64,000 nucleotides of DNA from JAJTFW01 sp903922455 (GTDB lineage Bacteria; Bacteroidota; Bacteroidia; AKYH767-A; OLB10). Below the pieces are notes generated by a model. The model worked only from the letters and a program-made list of their open reading frames with translations. It did not search any database and was not told the origin of the DNA. The stretch lies in NCBI GenBank assembly GCA_943329665.2, contig CALQEU020000003.1, positions 1 to 64,000 of the forward strand. Reading direction: 5' to 3'. The translations under genes were made by a program, and so were the position numbers. The stretch's first letter is position 1. Each line of letters starts with the position of its first letter. This document shows positions 40,553-50,766 of this stretch, piece by piece.

Positions 40553-43500
40553 ATGAAATCAATCTACATAAAATCCATTGCCATCTTCTTGCTATTTCTC
40601 TATAGCCAGCAAGCAAATTCTCAAAACCATCTCCACCTAGATGGAGCAAACGACTACGTGCGTGTCATTTCATATGCCGCATTGCAAAGTGCCACTGCTG
40701 TCACTGTTGAAGCGTGGATAAACGCCGACACTTGGAAAACACCCATCTACAAAGGATCGGTGATTAGCACTGGAAATAACGTTGGTCAAAACAATGGTTT
40801 TGATTTACGAGCTGCTGAAAACGGAACTGCAGAATTCAATTTAAGCATTGCAGGTACATGGGTAACGGCTACGTCTGCGCCCATTATGCAAGTAGGCACC
40901 TGGTATCATGTAGCAGGTGTTTACTCTGGCGATTCCGTGATGATTTACATCAATGGTGTTTTGCGTGGACTCACTATTTATGCAGGTGGGATGGTACCTT
41001 CACAAGGTTTATTAGACATTGGCGAATCACCAGGTTGGAATGGAAGATCTTTTGACGGAAAAATTGATGAAGTTCGCTTTTGGAATTATGGACGCTCACA
41101 AAGTGGAATTACGAGTACCATTTGTTCTTCATTGACGGGTACAGAGCCAGGGCTAGTAGGTTATTGGAAATTGGATGCCACCACAGGAACTACTGCCGTG
41201 ATTAATTCAGCCGCAGGTGGAAATAACGGCCTAATTATTAACGCTTCGATTGCTAGTGTTTGGATTTCTGGCGATTATACATGTACATTAAGTAGTCCTG
41301 ACGTAGGTGCGTCAACGTTAGTTTCTCCCGTCTCAAATTTTAACTTAACGAATGCAGAACAAGTGAGTGTTGCCATCAACAATTACAGCACCAACCCTAT
41401 TAGCGGTTTTCCAGTAAGTTATAAGATTGGAAATAATCCTGCGGTTACCGAAACGGTTTCCTCTCCAGTACCTCCTTTTGGCTCTTACACGTATACCTTT
41501 ACACAAACTGCCGATCTTTCCACTTATCAAAATTACTCTGTAAAAACGTATACTGGATTGGTGGGAGATGTGACTCCTGCCAATGATACGATCGTTAAAA
41601 CAGTAAGCAACTTCGCAGCAGGAACTAATTTCGGAATTAATTTTGATGGAGTAGATGATAAAATAATAATTACCAATGCGCCTGCATTAAATCCAACCAC
41701 TGCTATGACTGTAGAAGCTTGGATAAATGCAACCACTTGGGAAAACAATATTTCGGGTGGTTCCATTTTAGCAAAAGATGTTGATGCTCCCAACCGTGGT
41801 TATGTTTTACGTTGTGGAAATAATGGAAGTATCGAATTTATGATTTCGGATAATGGCTCTTGGAAATCAGCATCGTCAGCATCGGTGATGTTGACGGGAA
41901 GATGGTATCATATTGCTGGAGTATTTGATGGAGGCAATGTATTATTATACATCAACGGTGAGTTAATTGCACGCACACCTGCCAATTCAATCTCTCCTTC
42001 TCCTGTAGATTTAATCATTGGAGATAATCCTACTTGGAGCGGAAGATCGTTCAATGGAGCCATTGATGAAATTCGAATTTGGAATATTGCTCGTTCGCAA
42101 AACGATATCATCACCAACATTTCGACTTCTTTTACAGGTTCAGAGTCTGGTTTAGCAACTTATTATAAAATGGATGAAGGCTTAGGAAACTCAACCATCA
42201 ATGATGCAACATTAAATGGAAATAACGGAACGCTCACCAATTTTGTTTTACAAAATGCTTGGATAAGTGGTTATGAGAAAATCATGAATGATGTAACCGT
42301 GATTGGAATAGAATCTCCAAATAACATCATTGCATTTACCGGTGCAAGTCGATTAAAAGCGAAAATAAAAAATACGGGTTTCAATGCACTTTCAACGATA
42401 CCCGTTTCGTATTCCATCAACAATGGTCCGGTATTCACGGATACCATCACATCTACGTTACAGCCGAATGAGACGTACACGCTGAACTTTAACAAGGTGG
42501 AAGACTTATCAGCAATAACAACTGCAAATTATTCAGTATCCACTTTACTTACTAACGATGCGGACCTCCGAAACGACAATTCCGTTTCGACGTTTACGAA
42601 ACCCGCTAATGGAAATGTTTTAGTTGCAGCCACCGGTGTACAGCATGATTTTGCAGGCAATGGACAGACCAAATTCGTAGAGGTAATCTTCCCTGAAGGA
42701 CCTGAGAAATGGAGTCAGATCATCATGCACATCTCGGTAAATTGTCCAACTACTGGTTGTGACCCATGGGATCAAGCAGGAAAAATATCTTTATTCAAAG
42801 ATGGAGCCGAGTATGAACTGGGACGATTTGTTACTCCTTATGGAAAAGCGTGTGGACCTTGGAATGTTGATGTGACCGATTTTAAATCATTGCTTGTAGG
42901 AAAGCAAAAACTTCAAACCTTCATTCAAGTTTGGGGACCATCGGGTTGGTTGCTTAATGTGACTTTTGAATTCATCGCTTCTAACACTGCCAATCCATTT
43001 AATAAAATTACACCATTATGGAGTTCAGATTATCATATCTATGGTGATACGGGTATTCCATATACTCTTCCAAACTTTACGGTTCCGATTGACCCAAAAA
43101 GTAATTCAGTAGCTACACGCATGACAATTTCTGGTCACGGACAAGGCAACACGAATAACGCGGCAGAATTTAGTCAGATGACCCATCAGTTAAATATTAA
43201 TGGTACTGCTACTTTCCCACACTTCCTATGGAAATCAAATTGTGGATCTAATCTTTGCGCAAACCAAAGTGGCACATGGACATTAAGTCGTGCGGGATGG
43301 TGTCCAGGTCAAGAAGTAATTCCAATCATTAATAACATCACCGGAAATGTTACACCCGGATCGAATGCAACCATTGCATATACACTTCAACCTTATACCA
43401 ACTTATTAAATACGGGATACAATGGAGGAAGCCATACTGAACCCTATTACCGAATCCATTCTTATCTCGTACAAAGTAGTGATTCAGCACAGGGCTTTAT

Positions 43501-44098
43501 GGATTATTCAGATGCAAGTGCGACAAAAATTACGGCTCCCATTGGTGCACCTACTTTGAGTGCTGCAGAAATTGTAAAAGCGATGGTTAGAAATACAGGA
43601 TCTGTTCCATTGACAAATCCTCGCTTTAGTTATTTCCTGAATGGTGTGCGAATGGTGACGGATACATTGTTCATCACATTAAATCCAGGAGATAGTGTGG
43701 AACATACATTCTCACAAACAGCGGACATGTCTGTACAAAATGATTATACATTACATGCATTAATTACTTCCCCTGAAGATGCAAATGCATCAAACGATGT
43801 TGCTACCAAAACCATTTTTCAAATTACAAGTATTGAAGAAAACAAAAATGAAATTGGATTACAGGTGATGCCAAATCCGAGTACTGGTAAATTCAACATT
43901 TCTGTTTCTGGAGTAAGTGGCAAAATAAAAATTGAAGTATACGACATCCAAGGAAAAGGTTTTTATCAAAAAGAAGATATGGCCATCGGTGTTCAATATC
44001 AAAGTGAAATTGACCTTACCAATTCACCGAAGCAGATGTATTTCATTCGTGTCATTAATGAGAAAGGAACACGTGTTGAAAAAATTGGAATTCAGTAA
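40553..44098 (+). CDS. Large secreted protein: two LamG domains, PNGase F-like region, T9SS sorting domain
   Basis: An 1181-residue exported protein. Two LamG domains (about 25-235 and 360-565) alternate with CARDB/Ig-like modules. Residues about 700-985 match both domains of peptide-N-glycosidase F: CDPWD (739-740), RFVTPYGKACGPW, VDVTDFKSLL, SGHGQGNT, AAEFSQMTHQLNING, and LSRAGWCPGQ. PNGase F cuts the bond between asparagine and N-glycans. Compared with a remembered Elizabethkingia sequence, the key D60 is kept as D740 and E206 as E872, but E118 is replaced by Q792. A CARDB-like module and a T9SS sorting domain (about 1095-1181) follow. It may be an active deglycosylase or a lectin-like derivative. 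Confidence 0.85.
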   Translation: MKSIYIKSIAIFLLFLYSQQANSQNHLHLDGANDYVRVISYAALQSATAVTVEAWINADTWKTPIYKGSVISTGNNVGQNNGFDLRAAENGTAEFNLSIAGTWVTATSAPIMQVGTWYHVAGVYSGDSVMIYINGVLRGLTIYAGGMVPSQGLLDIGESPGWNGRSFDGKIDEVRFWNYGRSQSGITSTICSSLTGTEPGLVGYWKLDATTGTTAVINSAAGGNNGLIINASIASVWISGDYTCTLSSPDVGASTLVSPVSNFNLTNAEQVSVAINNYSTNPISGFPVSYKIGNNPAVTETVSSPVPPFGSYTYTFTQTADLSTYQNYSVKTYTGLVGDVTPANDTIVKTVSNFAAGTNFGINFDGVDDKIIITNAPALNPTTAMTVEAWINATTWENNISGGSILAKDVDAPNRGYVLRCGNNGSIEFMISDNGSWKSASSASVMLTGRWYHIAGVFDGGNVLLYINGELIARTPANSISPSPVDLIIGDNPTWSGRSFNGAIDEIRIWNIARSQNDIITNISTSFTGSESGLATYYKMDEGLGNSTINDATLNGNNGTLTNFVLQNAWISGYEKIMNDVTVIGIESPNNIIAFTGASRLKAKIKNTGFNALSTIPVSYSINNGPVFTDTITSTLQPNETYTLNFNKVEDLSAITTANYSVSTLLTNDADLRNDNSVSTFTKPANGNVLVAATGVQHDFAGNGQTKFVEVIFPEGPEKWSQIIMHISVNCPTTGCDPWDQAGKISLFKDGAEYELGRFVTPYGKACGPWNVDVTDFKSLLVGKQKLQTFIQVWGPSGWLLNVTFEFIASNTANPFNKITPLWSSDYHIYGDTGIPYTLPNFTVPIDPKSNSVATRMTISGHGQGNTNNAAEFSQMTHQLNINGTATFPHFLWKSNCGSNLCANQSGTWTLSRAGWCPGQEVIPIINNITGNVTPGSNATIAYTLQPYTNLLNTGYNGGSHTEPYYRIHSYLVQSSDSAQGFMDYSDASATKITAPIGAPTLSAAEIVKAMVRNTGSVPLTNPRFSYFLNGVRMVTDTLFITLNPGDSVEHTFSQTADMSVQNDYTLHALITSPEDANASNDVATKTIFQITSIEENKNEIGLQVMPNPSTGKFNISVSGVSGKIKIEVYDIQGKGFYQKEDMAIGVQYQSEIDLTNSPKQMYFIRVINEKGTRVEKIGIQ

Positions 44099-44120
44099 AT
44101 CTTGATTCATTTAAATATGT

Positions 44121-44150
44121 CAAACCCTCGACATCAAAGTCGGGGGTTTC
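44121..44150 (+). terminator. Intrinsic terminator after the PNGase F-like gene
   Basis: AAACCCTCGAC (44122-44132) and GTCGGGGGTTT (44139-44149) pair over 11 positions with one mismatch, with loop ATCAAA. Confidence 0.8.
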
Positions 44151-44343
44151 TTATTCGTGTAAGTCTGCATGCAAAATCTCTCTTTTTCGTCATAAATCAG
44201 ATCCATACTACTAAGAAAAACGAGGGCGAAAAAGGGCAAAACCGCCGCTTAAACGATGCGCTATCAACATATTACTTAATTTAAAATATGAGAGATGGCT
44301 AACGGAAAAAATTCACGAACTTTGTAGTACATCCCTAAACAAA

Positions 44344-45900
44344 ATGAAAAAAAACTTTAACCACGTACTGACAATAATTGCGGTTCTCTTTGGAAGCCAT
44401 CAACTCAATGCACAAACTTATAATTATGTTCCAGATTCCACCTTTGATGGAAACGGATTGAAAAGTTTTATTTTCTTCAATAATATTGATCGTATGTACG
44501 GTTGCGATTTACAAGCCGATGAAAAAGTTGTGATGGCGGGAATAAGTAAAAATCCCTCCTCAGGATCTTATCAACTTTGTGCAGTTCGATTAGATACTGA
44601 CGGAGCTTTTGATATTACTTTTAGTGGAGATGGTATAGAATTTATTTCTATGGGCGCTCTTAATTCTGTTAATGGTCTTACGCCGAAAATAAAAGTAGCA
44701 TCCAACGGAAAAATTGTAATAGCTTGCACTGGTTCTGGATCAGGAGGACAAGATTTTTTTATATGCATGCTAGATACTAATGGTGCATTAGATCCATCAT
44801 TTAATGTTAACGGAACATTATTCGTTGATCTGTTAGGAACAGGAAGTCAAGCGGACATTGTGCACTCATTGGATATTGATGCGAACGGAAATATTTATGT
44901 TATAGGCACTACAAATACTGCAGGAGCTCCTGTCAATAGTGACTTTGCCATCATCAAAGTGAATCCGAGTGGACAACTTGTAACTACATTTAGTGGAGAT
45001 GGTAAACTTATACTAGACCCAACGGGTACTGCTGATCAAGGCAAAGGCATCAAGATACAAGCAGATGGAAAAATTATTATTGGAGGGACTTCTGGCAGCA
45101 ATATGATGATTGCACGTCTTGATTCTGCTGGAACATTAGACAATACATTTAACAGCGTTGGTTATGCTACAATCACCTTCCAACTGGCATCCGACATGGG
45201 AGCATTAACTTTAGATCAGAACGAAAGAATTGTTATAGCCGGAAAACTTTTAACTAGCAATAGCAATATAGCTACCGCACGTTATCAAAGCAATGGAACA
45301 TTCGATCCTAACTATGGATTTAATGGAAAGTACGTTTACAATATAGGTGGATTTGCAAATCACGTGAATGACATTCATATTCAATCAGACAATAAAATAG
45401 TGCTTGCTGGTTATGCAAACGATTCCATCAGCATTAGCAAATTTATAGTGTCAAGAATAGACACAGCAGGCAGTATTGACATTACATTTGGTGGATTAGG
45501 TTTTGCAAAACAACCGATCATTTCAGGAAATGCGAATGAAATATGCAATGGAATGGCGGTGATGGCAGATGGCAGAATTATTTTAACCGGAACTACCGTC
45601 TATGCTGCAAATACTGATGAAGAAGTTGCAGCCTGTCGATTAAAACCTGTATTAGTAACTGCATTAAATGAAATTGGAGAGAAAAATATTATCAATGCAT
45701 TTCCAAATCCATTTTCTAATGAAATTCGAATTCTGAGTAAAGAAAAGGGGATAGCGAGTCTAGTGGATCTATGTGGTAAAACCATCCAAACATTCCCAAT
45801 ATTAATTGGCATCAACAATATCAATACTTCTGAAATTCCAACGGGCATGTACTTCATTCAATTGGATGGAAAGCGTGCAGTAAAAGTGATAAAACAATAA
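44344..45900 (+). CDS. Secreted delta-60 repeat protein with T9SS sorting domain
   Basis: A 518-residue exported protein. After a signal peptide (about 1-24, ending LNAQ) come about seven repeats of roughly 55-60 residues with the pattern 'vv.aG......f...R....G..D.tFg..G', for example LDPSFNVNG, LDNTFNSVGYAT, FDPNYGFNGKY and IDITFGGLGFA. This is the delta-60 repeat, which forms a beta-propeller-like surface module. A T9SS sorting domain occupies the last 75 residues (from FPNPFSNEIRI to VKVIKQ). Its ligand is unknown. It has no partner gene. Confidence 0.88.
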   Translation: MKKNFNHVLTIIAVLFGSHQLNAQTYNYVPDSTFDGNGLKSFIFFNNIDRMYGCDLQADEKVVMAGISKNPSSGSYQLCAVRLDTDGAFDITFSGDGIEFISMGALNSVNGLTPKIKVASNGKIVIACTGSGSGGQDFFICMLDTNGALDPSFNVNGTLFVDLLGTGSQADIVHSLDIDANGNIYVIGTTNTAGAPVNSDFAIIKVNPSGQLVTTFSGDGKLILDPTGTADQGKGIKIQADGKIIIGGTSGSNMMIARLDSAGTLDNTFNSVGYATITFQLASDMGALTLDQNERIVIAGKLLTSNSNIATARYQSNGTFDPNYGFNGKYVYNIGGFANHVNDIHIQSDNKIVLAGYANDSISISKFIVSRIDTAGSIDITFGGLGFAKQPIISGNANEICNGMAVMADGRIILTGTTVYAANTDEEVAACRLKPVLVTALNEIGEKNIINAFPNPFSNEIRILSKEKGIASLVDLCGKTIQTFPILIGINNINTSEIPTGMYFIQLDGKRAVKVIKQ

Positions 45901-46022
45901 AGAGAGCATTATCCATATCGGTTTTTTCGAAAGAAAATAATACGAATCGCTTAATGACAAAATAAGAACGAATACATTACTTCTTCTTTATAAAATTTAA
46001 GAAGTAACTATTAAATGAAAAG

Positions 46023-47090
46023 ATGAACGTAAATACAAAGATCTCATTTACACAAAATACAAAGAGTACTTTATCTGAAGTTAATTTCAATGAACTAGAT
46101 TTTGGAAGACACATGTCGGATCACATGCTACTTGTTCGCTATAAAAACGAGGCATGGCATGAACCCAGCATTGTGCCTTTTGGTCCTATTCCCATGATGC
46201 CTACCATTTTGGCATTGCATTATGGACAAAGTGTTTTTGAAGGAATGAAAGCTTTCAAAATGGCAGATGGAAAAATTTCAATCTTTCGAATTAAAAAACA
46301 TTTTGATCGATTACAACGTACTTTAGCTCGGATGTGTATGCCTCCACTTTCCTTCGAGTTATTTGAAGAAAGTATTAAAGCATTGGTTGAAGTTGATAAA
46401 GGTTGGGTACCTGAACAAGACGGCAGTTCACTTTATATTCGTCCGCTCATCTATGCAACAGAAGAAAAATTTGGTGTAAAAATATCAGAAGAATATTTAA
46501 TGATCATCATGACGGGACCCGTTCCTCCTTTTTATCCAAAGCCATTACGTGTAAAGATAGAAGATCGATATGGTCGTGCTTCCATTGGCGGAACGGGTGC
46601 AGCTAAATGTGCTGGAAATTATGGAGGTTCATTCTTTGCGACACAACTTGCTAGAGAAAGTGGATTTGATCAAGTTCTTTGGACGGACCTCAGCGAAGAT
46701 TTAAATATTGAAGAGTCGGGCACCATGAATGTTTTCTTTTTGATAGATGGGAAACTCATCACCCCTCCACTTTCCGAAACAATTTTAGAAGGTGTGACGC
46801 GCGACTCTGTCATCATTATGGCTCGCGAAATGGGAATCATTGTAGAAGAAAGAAAAATCAGTGCTAAAGAAATTTTAGCGGCCCACGAAAGTGGATTATT
46901 GCAAGAATCTTTTGGAGCAGGTACCGCTGCTGTAACTGCGCCCATTTATGCTATCGGACTCAAAGAAAAAACGATTGATCTTCCCCCTTACGATAGCAAC
47001 AGTGTTTGCATGAAATTACAACAGTTGTTAACTGCGATGCGCCATGGAGCTCTTCCGGATAAGTTTGGATGGAATACGGTGGTGGGATAA
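46023..47090 (+). CDS. ilvE: Branched-chain amino-acid aminotransferase
   Basis: The enzyme transaminates leucine, isoleucine and valine with 2-oxoglutarate using PLP. The 355-residue length and motifs fit the larger (eukaryote-like, type II) BCAT group: YGQSVFEGMKAF, FRIKKHFDRLQRT, the PLP lysine K195 in GTGAAKCAGNYGG, and EESGTMNVFF and GVTRDSV near the C-terminal half. It is cytoplasmic. It is convergent with the large minus-strand gene just downstream (6-base gap), and no other branched-chain pathway gene is adjacent. Confidence 0.96.
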   Translation: MNVNTKISFTQNTKSTLSEVNFNELDFGRHMSDHMLLVRYKNEAWHEPSIVPFGPIPMMPTILALHYGQSVFEGMKAFKMADGKISIFRIKKHFDRLQRTLARMCMPPLSFELFEESIKALVEVDKGWVPEQDGSSLYIRPLIYATEEKFGVKISEEYLMIIMTGPVPPFYPKPLRVKIEDRYGRASIGGTGAAKCAGNYGGSFFATQLARESGFDQVLWTDLSEDLNIEESGTMNVFFLIDGKLITPPLSETILEGVTRDSVIIMAREMGIIVEERKISAKEILAAHESGLLQESFGAGTAAVTAPIYAIGLKEKTIDLPPYDSNSVCMKLQQLLTAMRHGALPDKFGWNTVVG

Positions 47091-47096
47091 AAAATC

Positions 47097-49844
47097 TCAA
47101 TTCGAAAAATCGTAAAACACGCTCTTTCCATCAAACACGACTGCATTTTTACTCCATATTTCGATTCCATTTCGAGATTTTACAACTATAAAATAGGATC
47201 CAACAATCGGATAGGATGGGATAATAGCAAATCCATTTCGATACCATACTACTTGAGTGGATTGTACCAAAGCATACGGACTTACTGCTGCATGCAAGGC
47301 TACAGTTATTGAATCGCTAGCCTCTGGATTGGGATGTAAGCCATTATTAAAAAGTGTAGAAACCATCGCACCGCCGCCTTGATAATACCCCTCTAATAAT
47401 ATTTTTAATTGAAAACCACCCATACCACATCCTTCATCAATAATTAGGTTGCAATTATCATCAATACTATTAAAACAATTTTCATTTGCATTGGGATGAA
47501 TATAATTAAAGGTGTCGTTACAATCTCTCGTATTGGAAACATATCCTATGGGTTGAAAACAATATAACGAATCAACGCTTTCATTTCCGAATCCATCTCC
47601 ATCGGCATCCGCGTACCAATTTACTTTTGGATTAGTATTGACAGTAACAATTACTGGCGCACTATTCACTGTGCATGCATTGCTGCTTGTTACGCTTACT
47701 AGATAAGAGCCTGCATTCTTTACATAAATACTTTGAGAAGTAGCTCCTGAGCTCCATAAATAAGAAGTATAAGCATCTGGAAAACGAATGTTAGAAATGG
47801 TAATAGATGCTGCGTTACCTTGGTTGTTGGTAGTATTCATTCGAAAACAAAAATTCTGACCATTTAAAACAGGAATGCTAGCCATACCATTTTGGTTGAT
47901 GGGTCCACCAGAACCATAAGTAAAATTAGGTAGTGAAGATGGTGTACCATTGATGCTGATTTCGGGGAAATCATTTTGAGGTCCATCCACGCTGGTGTAC
48001 GACCAATTAAATTCCAGTGGGCCATCGCCATTCATGGCATGACAAAAATCGATATAGGATGAAGGTAAGCCGACAGCGTTCGTGTTGCTTGACGTTATCG
48101 AAATAGAACTTGGAACATTATTGCTATTTACACTTCCACTATCATTGACGCTGTGGACGATGCTCCAATTGTCGATATCAAATAATTCGGAGAAACCAAA
48201 AACTGGATTTGTTTTTAAACCAGCATCTAGCTTTAATGAATCTCCATTACAAATAGTTATTGTGCCGCGTGGCGTCACCTGCACTGTATTTATTGAAACT
48301 GGATTACTCACAGCCCAACAATTAAAATAATCTTTAACAGAAACAGAATATGTTCCCGCACCATTAACGGTAATGGTGGAAGTAGTAACTCCAGATGGAT
48401 TCCACAAATAAGTATTTACATCTACCCTTTGAGGAGAATTTACAAAGGAACCATTAGCTAAATTATTACTAGCATTCAACACAGTCGCACCACTTGTTTC
48501 ATTGAACTTAAAATAGCTTAACAAGCCCGTTGAATTTGATGCTACAGGATTTACCATTCCCATTCTGACATCTAAATCGGTACGTGCAATATTCCAAACA
48601 CGCACTTCATCAATATCTCCATCAAAAAAACTGGGCGCTTCGGTTGCTGAATAATTAGGTCGACCAATTTTAAATGTACCGGTATTAGCACTCGCACTTG
48701 CTGCGTAATTCATCGAAGCGGTACGATCAAATCCATCCACATAAATTTTACCGATGCCAGGTGGAATTGAATAATCCCAAACTACAGCTACATGATGCCA
48801 CATTCCGTCATCTACTTCCATAGAGCTGGTCATGCTTCCATTATTAAATCCAGAAAATGTTGGTTGGCCAATATCATTAATAAAAAATGCACGCTCACCC
48901 GCTTCCCAACTTGTATTGGAATTATTACTTACAATAATTCCCTCTGAACCGGAAGTTGTTTTAATCCATGCTTCCAAGGTAAAGCTTGCATTATTTAAGT
49001 TCGTAACGTTCGTATTCAGATTAATCCATTGGTTAGTTCCGTTCATTGAAATTGCATTATTAAATGCAGATGTTGATAATTCAACGGGCTCAAGCGGGCA
49101 ATTGATTAAAGACGAATTCGTGACAATATTTACTGAACGATTATTTTCCATCACTTGTGTTGAACAAGTTAATGTATCGATGTAATTCGCCAACACCGTC
49201 ACCACATAATTTCCTACATTCAATCCAGTAACTTGAGGAGTAGTTGCTCCACAGCTCCATTGATAAGTATATTGTGGTGTTGCACCATGTACCACTACGG
49301 GTTGCGCCAATAAATTTTTTATGATTAATCCATCACTCTGACTAATCATCACAGCAGGGACAGTAACTCCTAACGTATTATTTCCTCCTAAAACAAACGG
49401 TGCTCCAGGTGCATTATTCACAATGATTACACCTAGCGCTCCAGCATTTTGAGCATTCAACACTTTCGATTCAAAAGAACAAACACCTCTGTCGATCACT
49501 GCAATTTTTCCAGCGAAAGTATTGGGCGCATATGCAGCACATCCTAAATCAGGATTCGATACATACTTTAAATTTCCAGAAAGTGCCATGATGTAAATAT
49601 CGGCACCGAACAATGCGGGGGCATAAATAAAATTGTAATTCGTAGTGCTTGAAATCGACAGCATACGCTGACTTTCCATGATAGAAACCGCCACAGATCC
49701 TCCACTATTACCATTGCAAGAAAACCCTCCCGAACAATTTAAGGAATAATTAATTTGACTCTGTGCCGAATAATTGAAAAGCGAAATAATTACTCCAAGC
49801 ATTACACAGAATTTCACCCACTGAATCTTTATATTCATATCCAT
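47097..49844 (-). CDS. Large secreted protein with PA, LamG and thrombospondin-3-like modules
   Basis: A 915-residue exported protein without a recognisable T9SS sorting domain. The signal peptide ends near SAQSQ (about residue 30). A protease-associated (PA) domain follows (about 95-195, with GKIAVIDRGVCSFESKVLNAQNAGALGVIIVNN), then an SprB-like immunoglobulin module, a LamG domain (about 265-445), and a MopE-like calcium-binding segment (YADADGDGFGNE and DDNCNLIIDEGC, about 755-810). The C-terminal 100 residues (from FQLKILLEGYYQGGGAM) form a module seen in other Bacteroidota surface proteins. No protease triad is visible. A decayed relative lies directly upstream on the same strand. Confidence 0.8.
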   Translation of the reverse strand: MDMNIKIQWVKFCVMLGVIISLFNYSAQSQINYSLNCSGGFSCNGNSGGSVAVSIMESQRMLSISSTTNYNFIYAPALFGADIYIMALSGNLKYVSNPDLGCAAYAPNTFAGKIAVIDRGVCSFESKVLNAQNAGALGVIIVNNAPGAPFVLGGNNTLGVTVPAVMISQSDGLIIKNLLAQPVVVHGATPQYTYQWSCGATTPQVTGLNVGNYVVTVLANYIDTLTCSTQVMENNRSVNIVTNSSLINCPLEPVELSTSAFNNAISMNGTNQWINLNTNVTNLNNASFTLEAWIKTTSGSEGIIVSNNSNTSWEAGERAFFINDIGQPTFSGFNNGSMTSSMEVDDGMWHHVAVVWDYSIPPGIGKIYVDGFDRTASMNYAASASANTGTFKIGRPNYSATEAPSFFDGDIDEVRVWNIARTDLDVRMGMVNPVASNSTGLLSYFKFNETSGATVLNASNNLANGSFVNSPQRVDVNTYLWNPSGVTTSTITVNGAGTYSVSVKDYFNCWAVSNPVSINTVQVTPRGTITICNGDSLKLDAGLKTNPVFGFSELFDIDNWSIVHSVNDSGSVNSNNVPSSISITSSNTNAVGLPSSYIDFCHAMNGDGPLEFNWSYTSVDGPQNDFPEISINGTPSSLPNFTYGSGGPINQNGMASIPVLNGQNFCFRMNTTNNQGNAASITISNIRFPDAYTSYLWSSGATSQSIYVKNAGSYLVSVTSSNACTVNSAPVIVTVNTNPKVNWYADADGDGFGNESVDSLYCFQPIGYVSNTRDCNDTFNYIHPNANENCFNSIDDNCNLIIDEGCGMGGFQLKILLEGYYQGGGAMVSTLFNNGLHPNPEASDSITVALHAAVSPYALVQSTQVVWYRNGFAIIPSYPIVGSYFIVVKSRNGIEIWSKNAVVFDGKSVFYDFSN

Positions 49845-49880
49845 ATTTATTGTTAACTTATATTATACGATTTTTTAAAT

Positions 49881-50220
49881 TTAAGGTTTCGAAAAATCAA
49901 AGAAGACAGAAGGCCCACTGAAAGCAACAGGATTTTTACTCCATGTTTCTATTCCATTTCTATGCTTTACAACAATATAATAAGAGCCCACGGCAGGATA
50001 GTATGAGATAGAAGCAAATCCATGGATCGCTGCTCGCTACGGAGGAAACCAACAAGCGCGTAGAAGTAGCATCCTGCCAATTGAACCATTGAGCTGAGCA
50101 AAAATTTTGGGTAGATGAAAGCAATGAAAAAACAAAAATCAGTGTTAGCGCAATCAGTTTAAAAGAGGAACACTTGGTAGTTATTACATTATCCTTTTGA
50201 GCAATGTAGAATTTAAGCAT
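49881..50220 (-). pseudogene. Remnant of a secreted protein related to its neighbour
   Basis: Two fragments lie in different frames. From 50220 the sequence encodes a signal peptide and a few residues (ending ...NFCSAQWFNWQD). From about 50010 to the stop at 49881, another frame encodes GFASISYYPAVGSYYIVV and then HRNGIETWSKNP, ending FFDFSKP. That is clearly homologous to the last 45 residues of the 915-residue neighbour (GFAIIPSYPIVGSYFIVV ... FYDFSN). The middle of the gene is gone and the frames do not join, so this is a deletion relic. Confidence 0.8.
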
Positions 50221-50355
50221 ATGAAGTTTAATTAGAGACGCGGTCTATTTTCAAAGTTATGAATATATCTGATATCTACAATACTTTAAACCGCTTGTTT
50301 TATACGTTTCACGAACAAAAAAAGAATGAAAATCCTAATAAAACGCAGAAAAATG

Positions 50356-50766
50356 CTAAAACACCTTCATTTTTCGCTTTAAAAGGTATCGCATCAGTTG
50401 CCACCCTAAGACCGATCCGATACAATTGGCGATGAAATCAACATAATCGCAGGTTCTGTTAGAAAGAACATATCCTTGATATAATTCAATCAACCCACCA
50501 TAAATTATCCCGCCAATTAAAGGAATACTAAATTGATTTCTCAACCATAGGTTGCCGGATGGCATCTTGCTAAAACCGTTCGTAAAAAGAATTACGAATA
50601 TCGCATAGAAAATAAAATGCGCAATTTTATCTGGATCCAACAAATCGAAAAGGTCCGGTATATGAAGAGCCGGCGGCGTAATCGTGCTAAGTACTAAAAT
50701 CAATAAAGCCCAGCAGATGCCGGGCCAATTGAAATGGAAGAATCTTAGATTCGTTGTATCAACCAC
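50356..50766 (-). CDS. VanZ-family membrane protein
   Basis: A 136-residue protein with four membrane helices and the VanZ signature: DPDKIAHFIFYAIFVILF (His in helix 2) and the later YGGLIELYQGYVLSNRTCDYVDFIANCIGSVLG. VanZ-like proteins are linked to teicoplanin resistance in Gram-positives; in Bacteroidota the role is not known. The start is a GTG that overlaps the gcvH stop by 8 bases, so the two genes are translationally coupled in the run ruvA-sprA-gcvH-vanZ. Confidence 0.88.
   Translation of the reverse strand: MVDTTNLRFFHFNWPGICWALLILVLSTITPPALHIPDLFDLLDPDKIAHFIFYAIFVILFTNGFSKMPSGNLWLRNQFSIPLIGGIIYGGLIELYQGYVLSNRTCDYVDFIANCIGSVLGWQLMRYLLKRKMKVF

Noticed and set aside
44102..44284. 60-residue reading frame after the PNGase F-like gene
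   Set aside because: It runs through the intrinsic terminator and has no signal peptide or domain.
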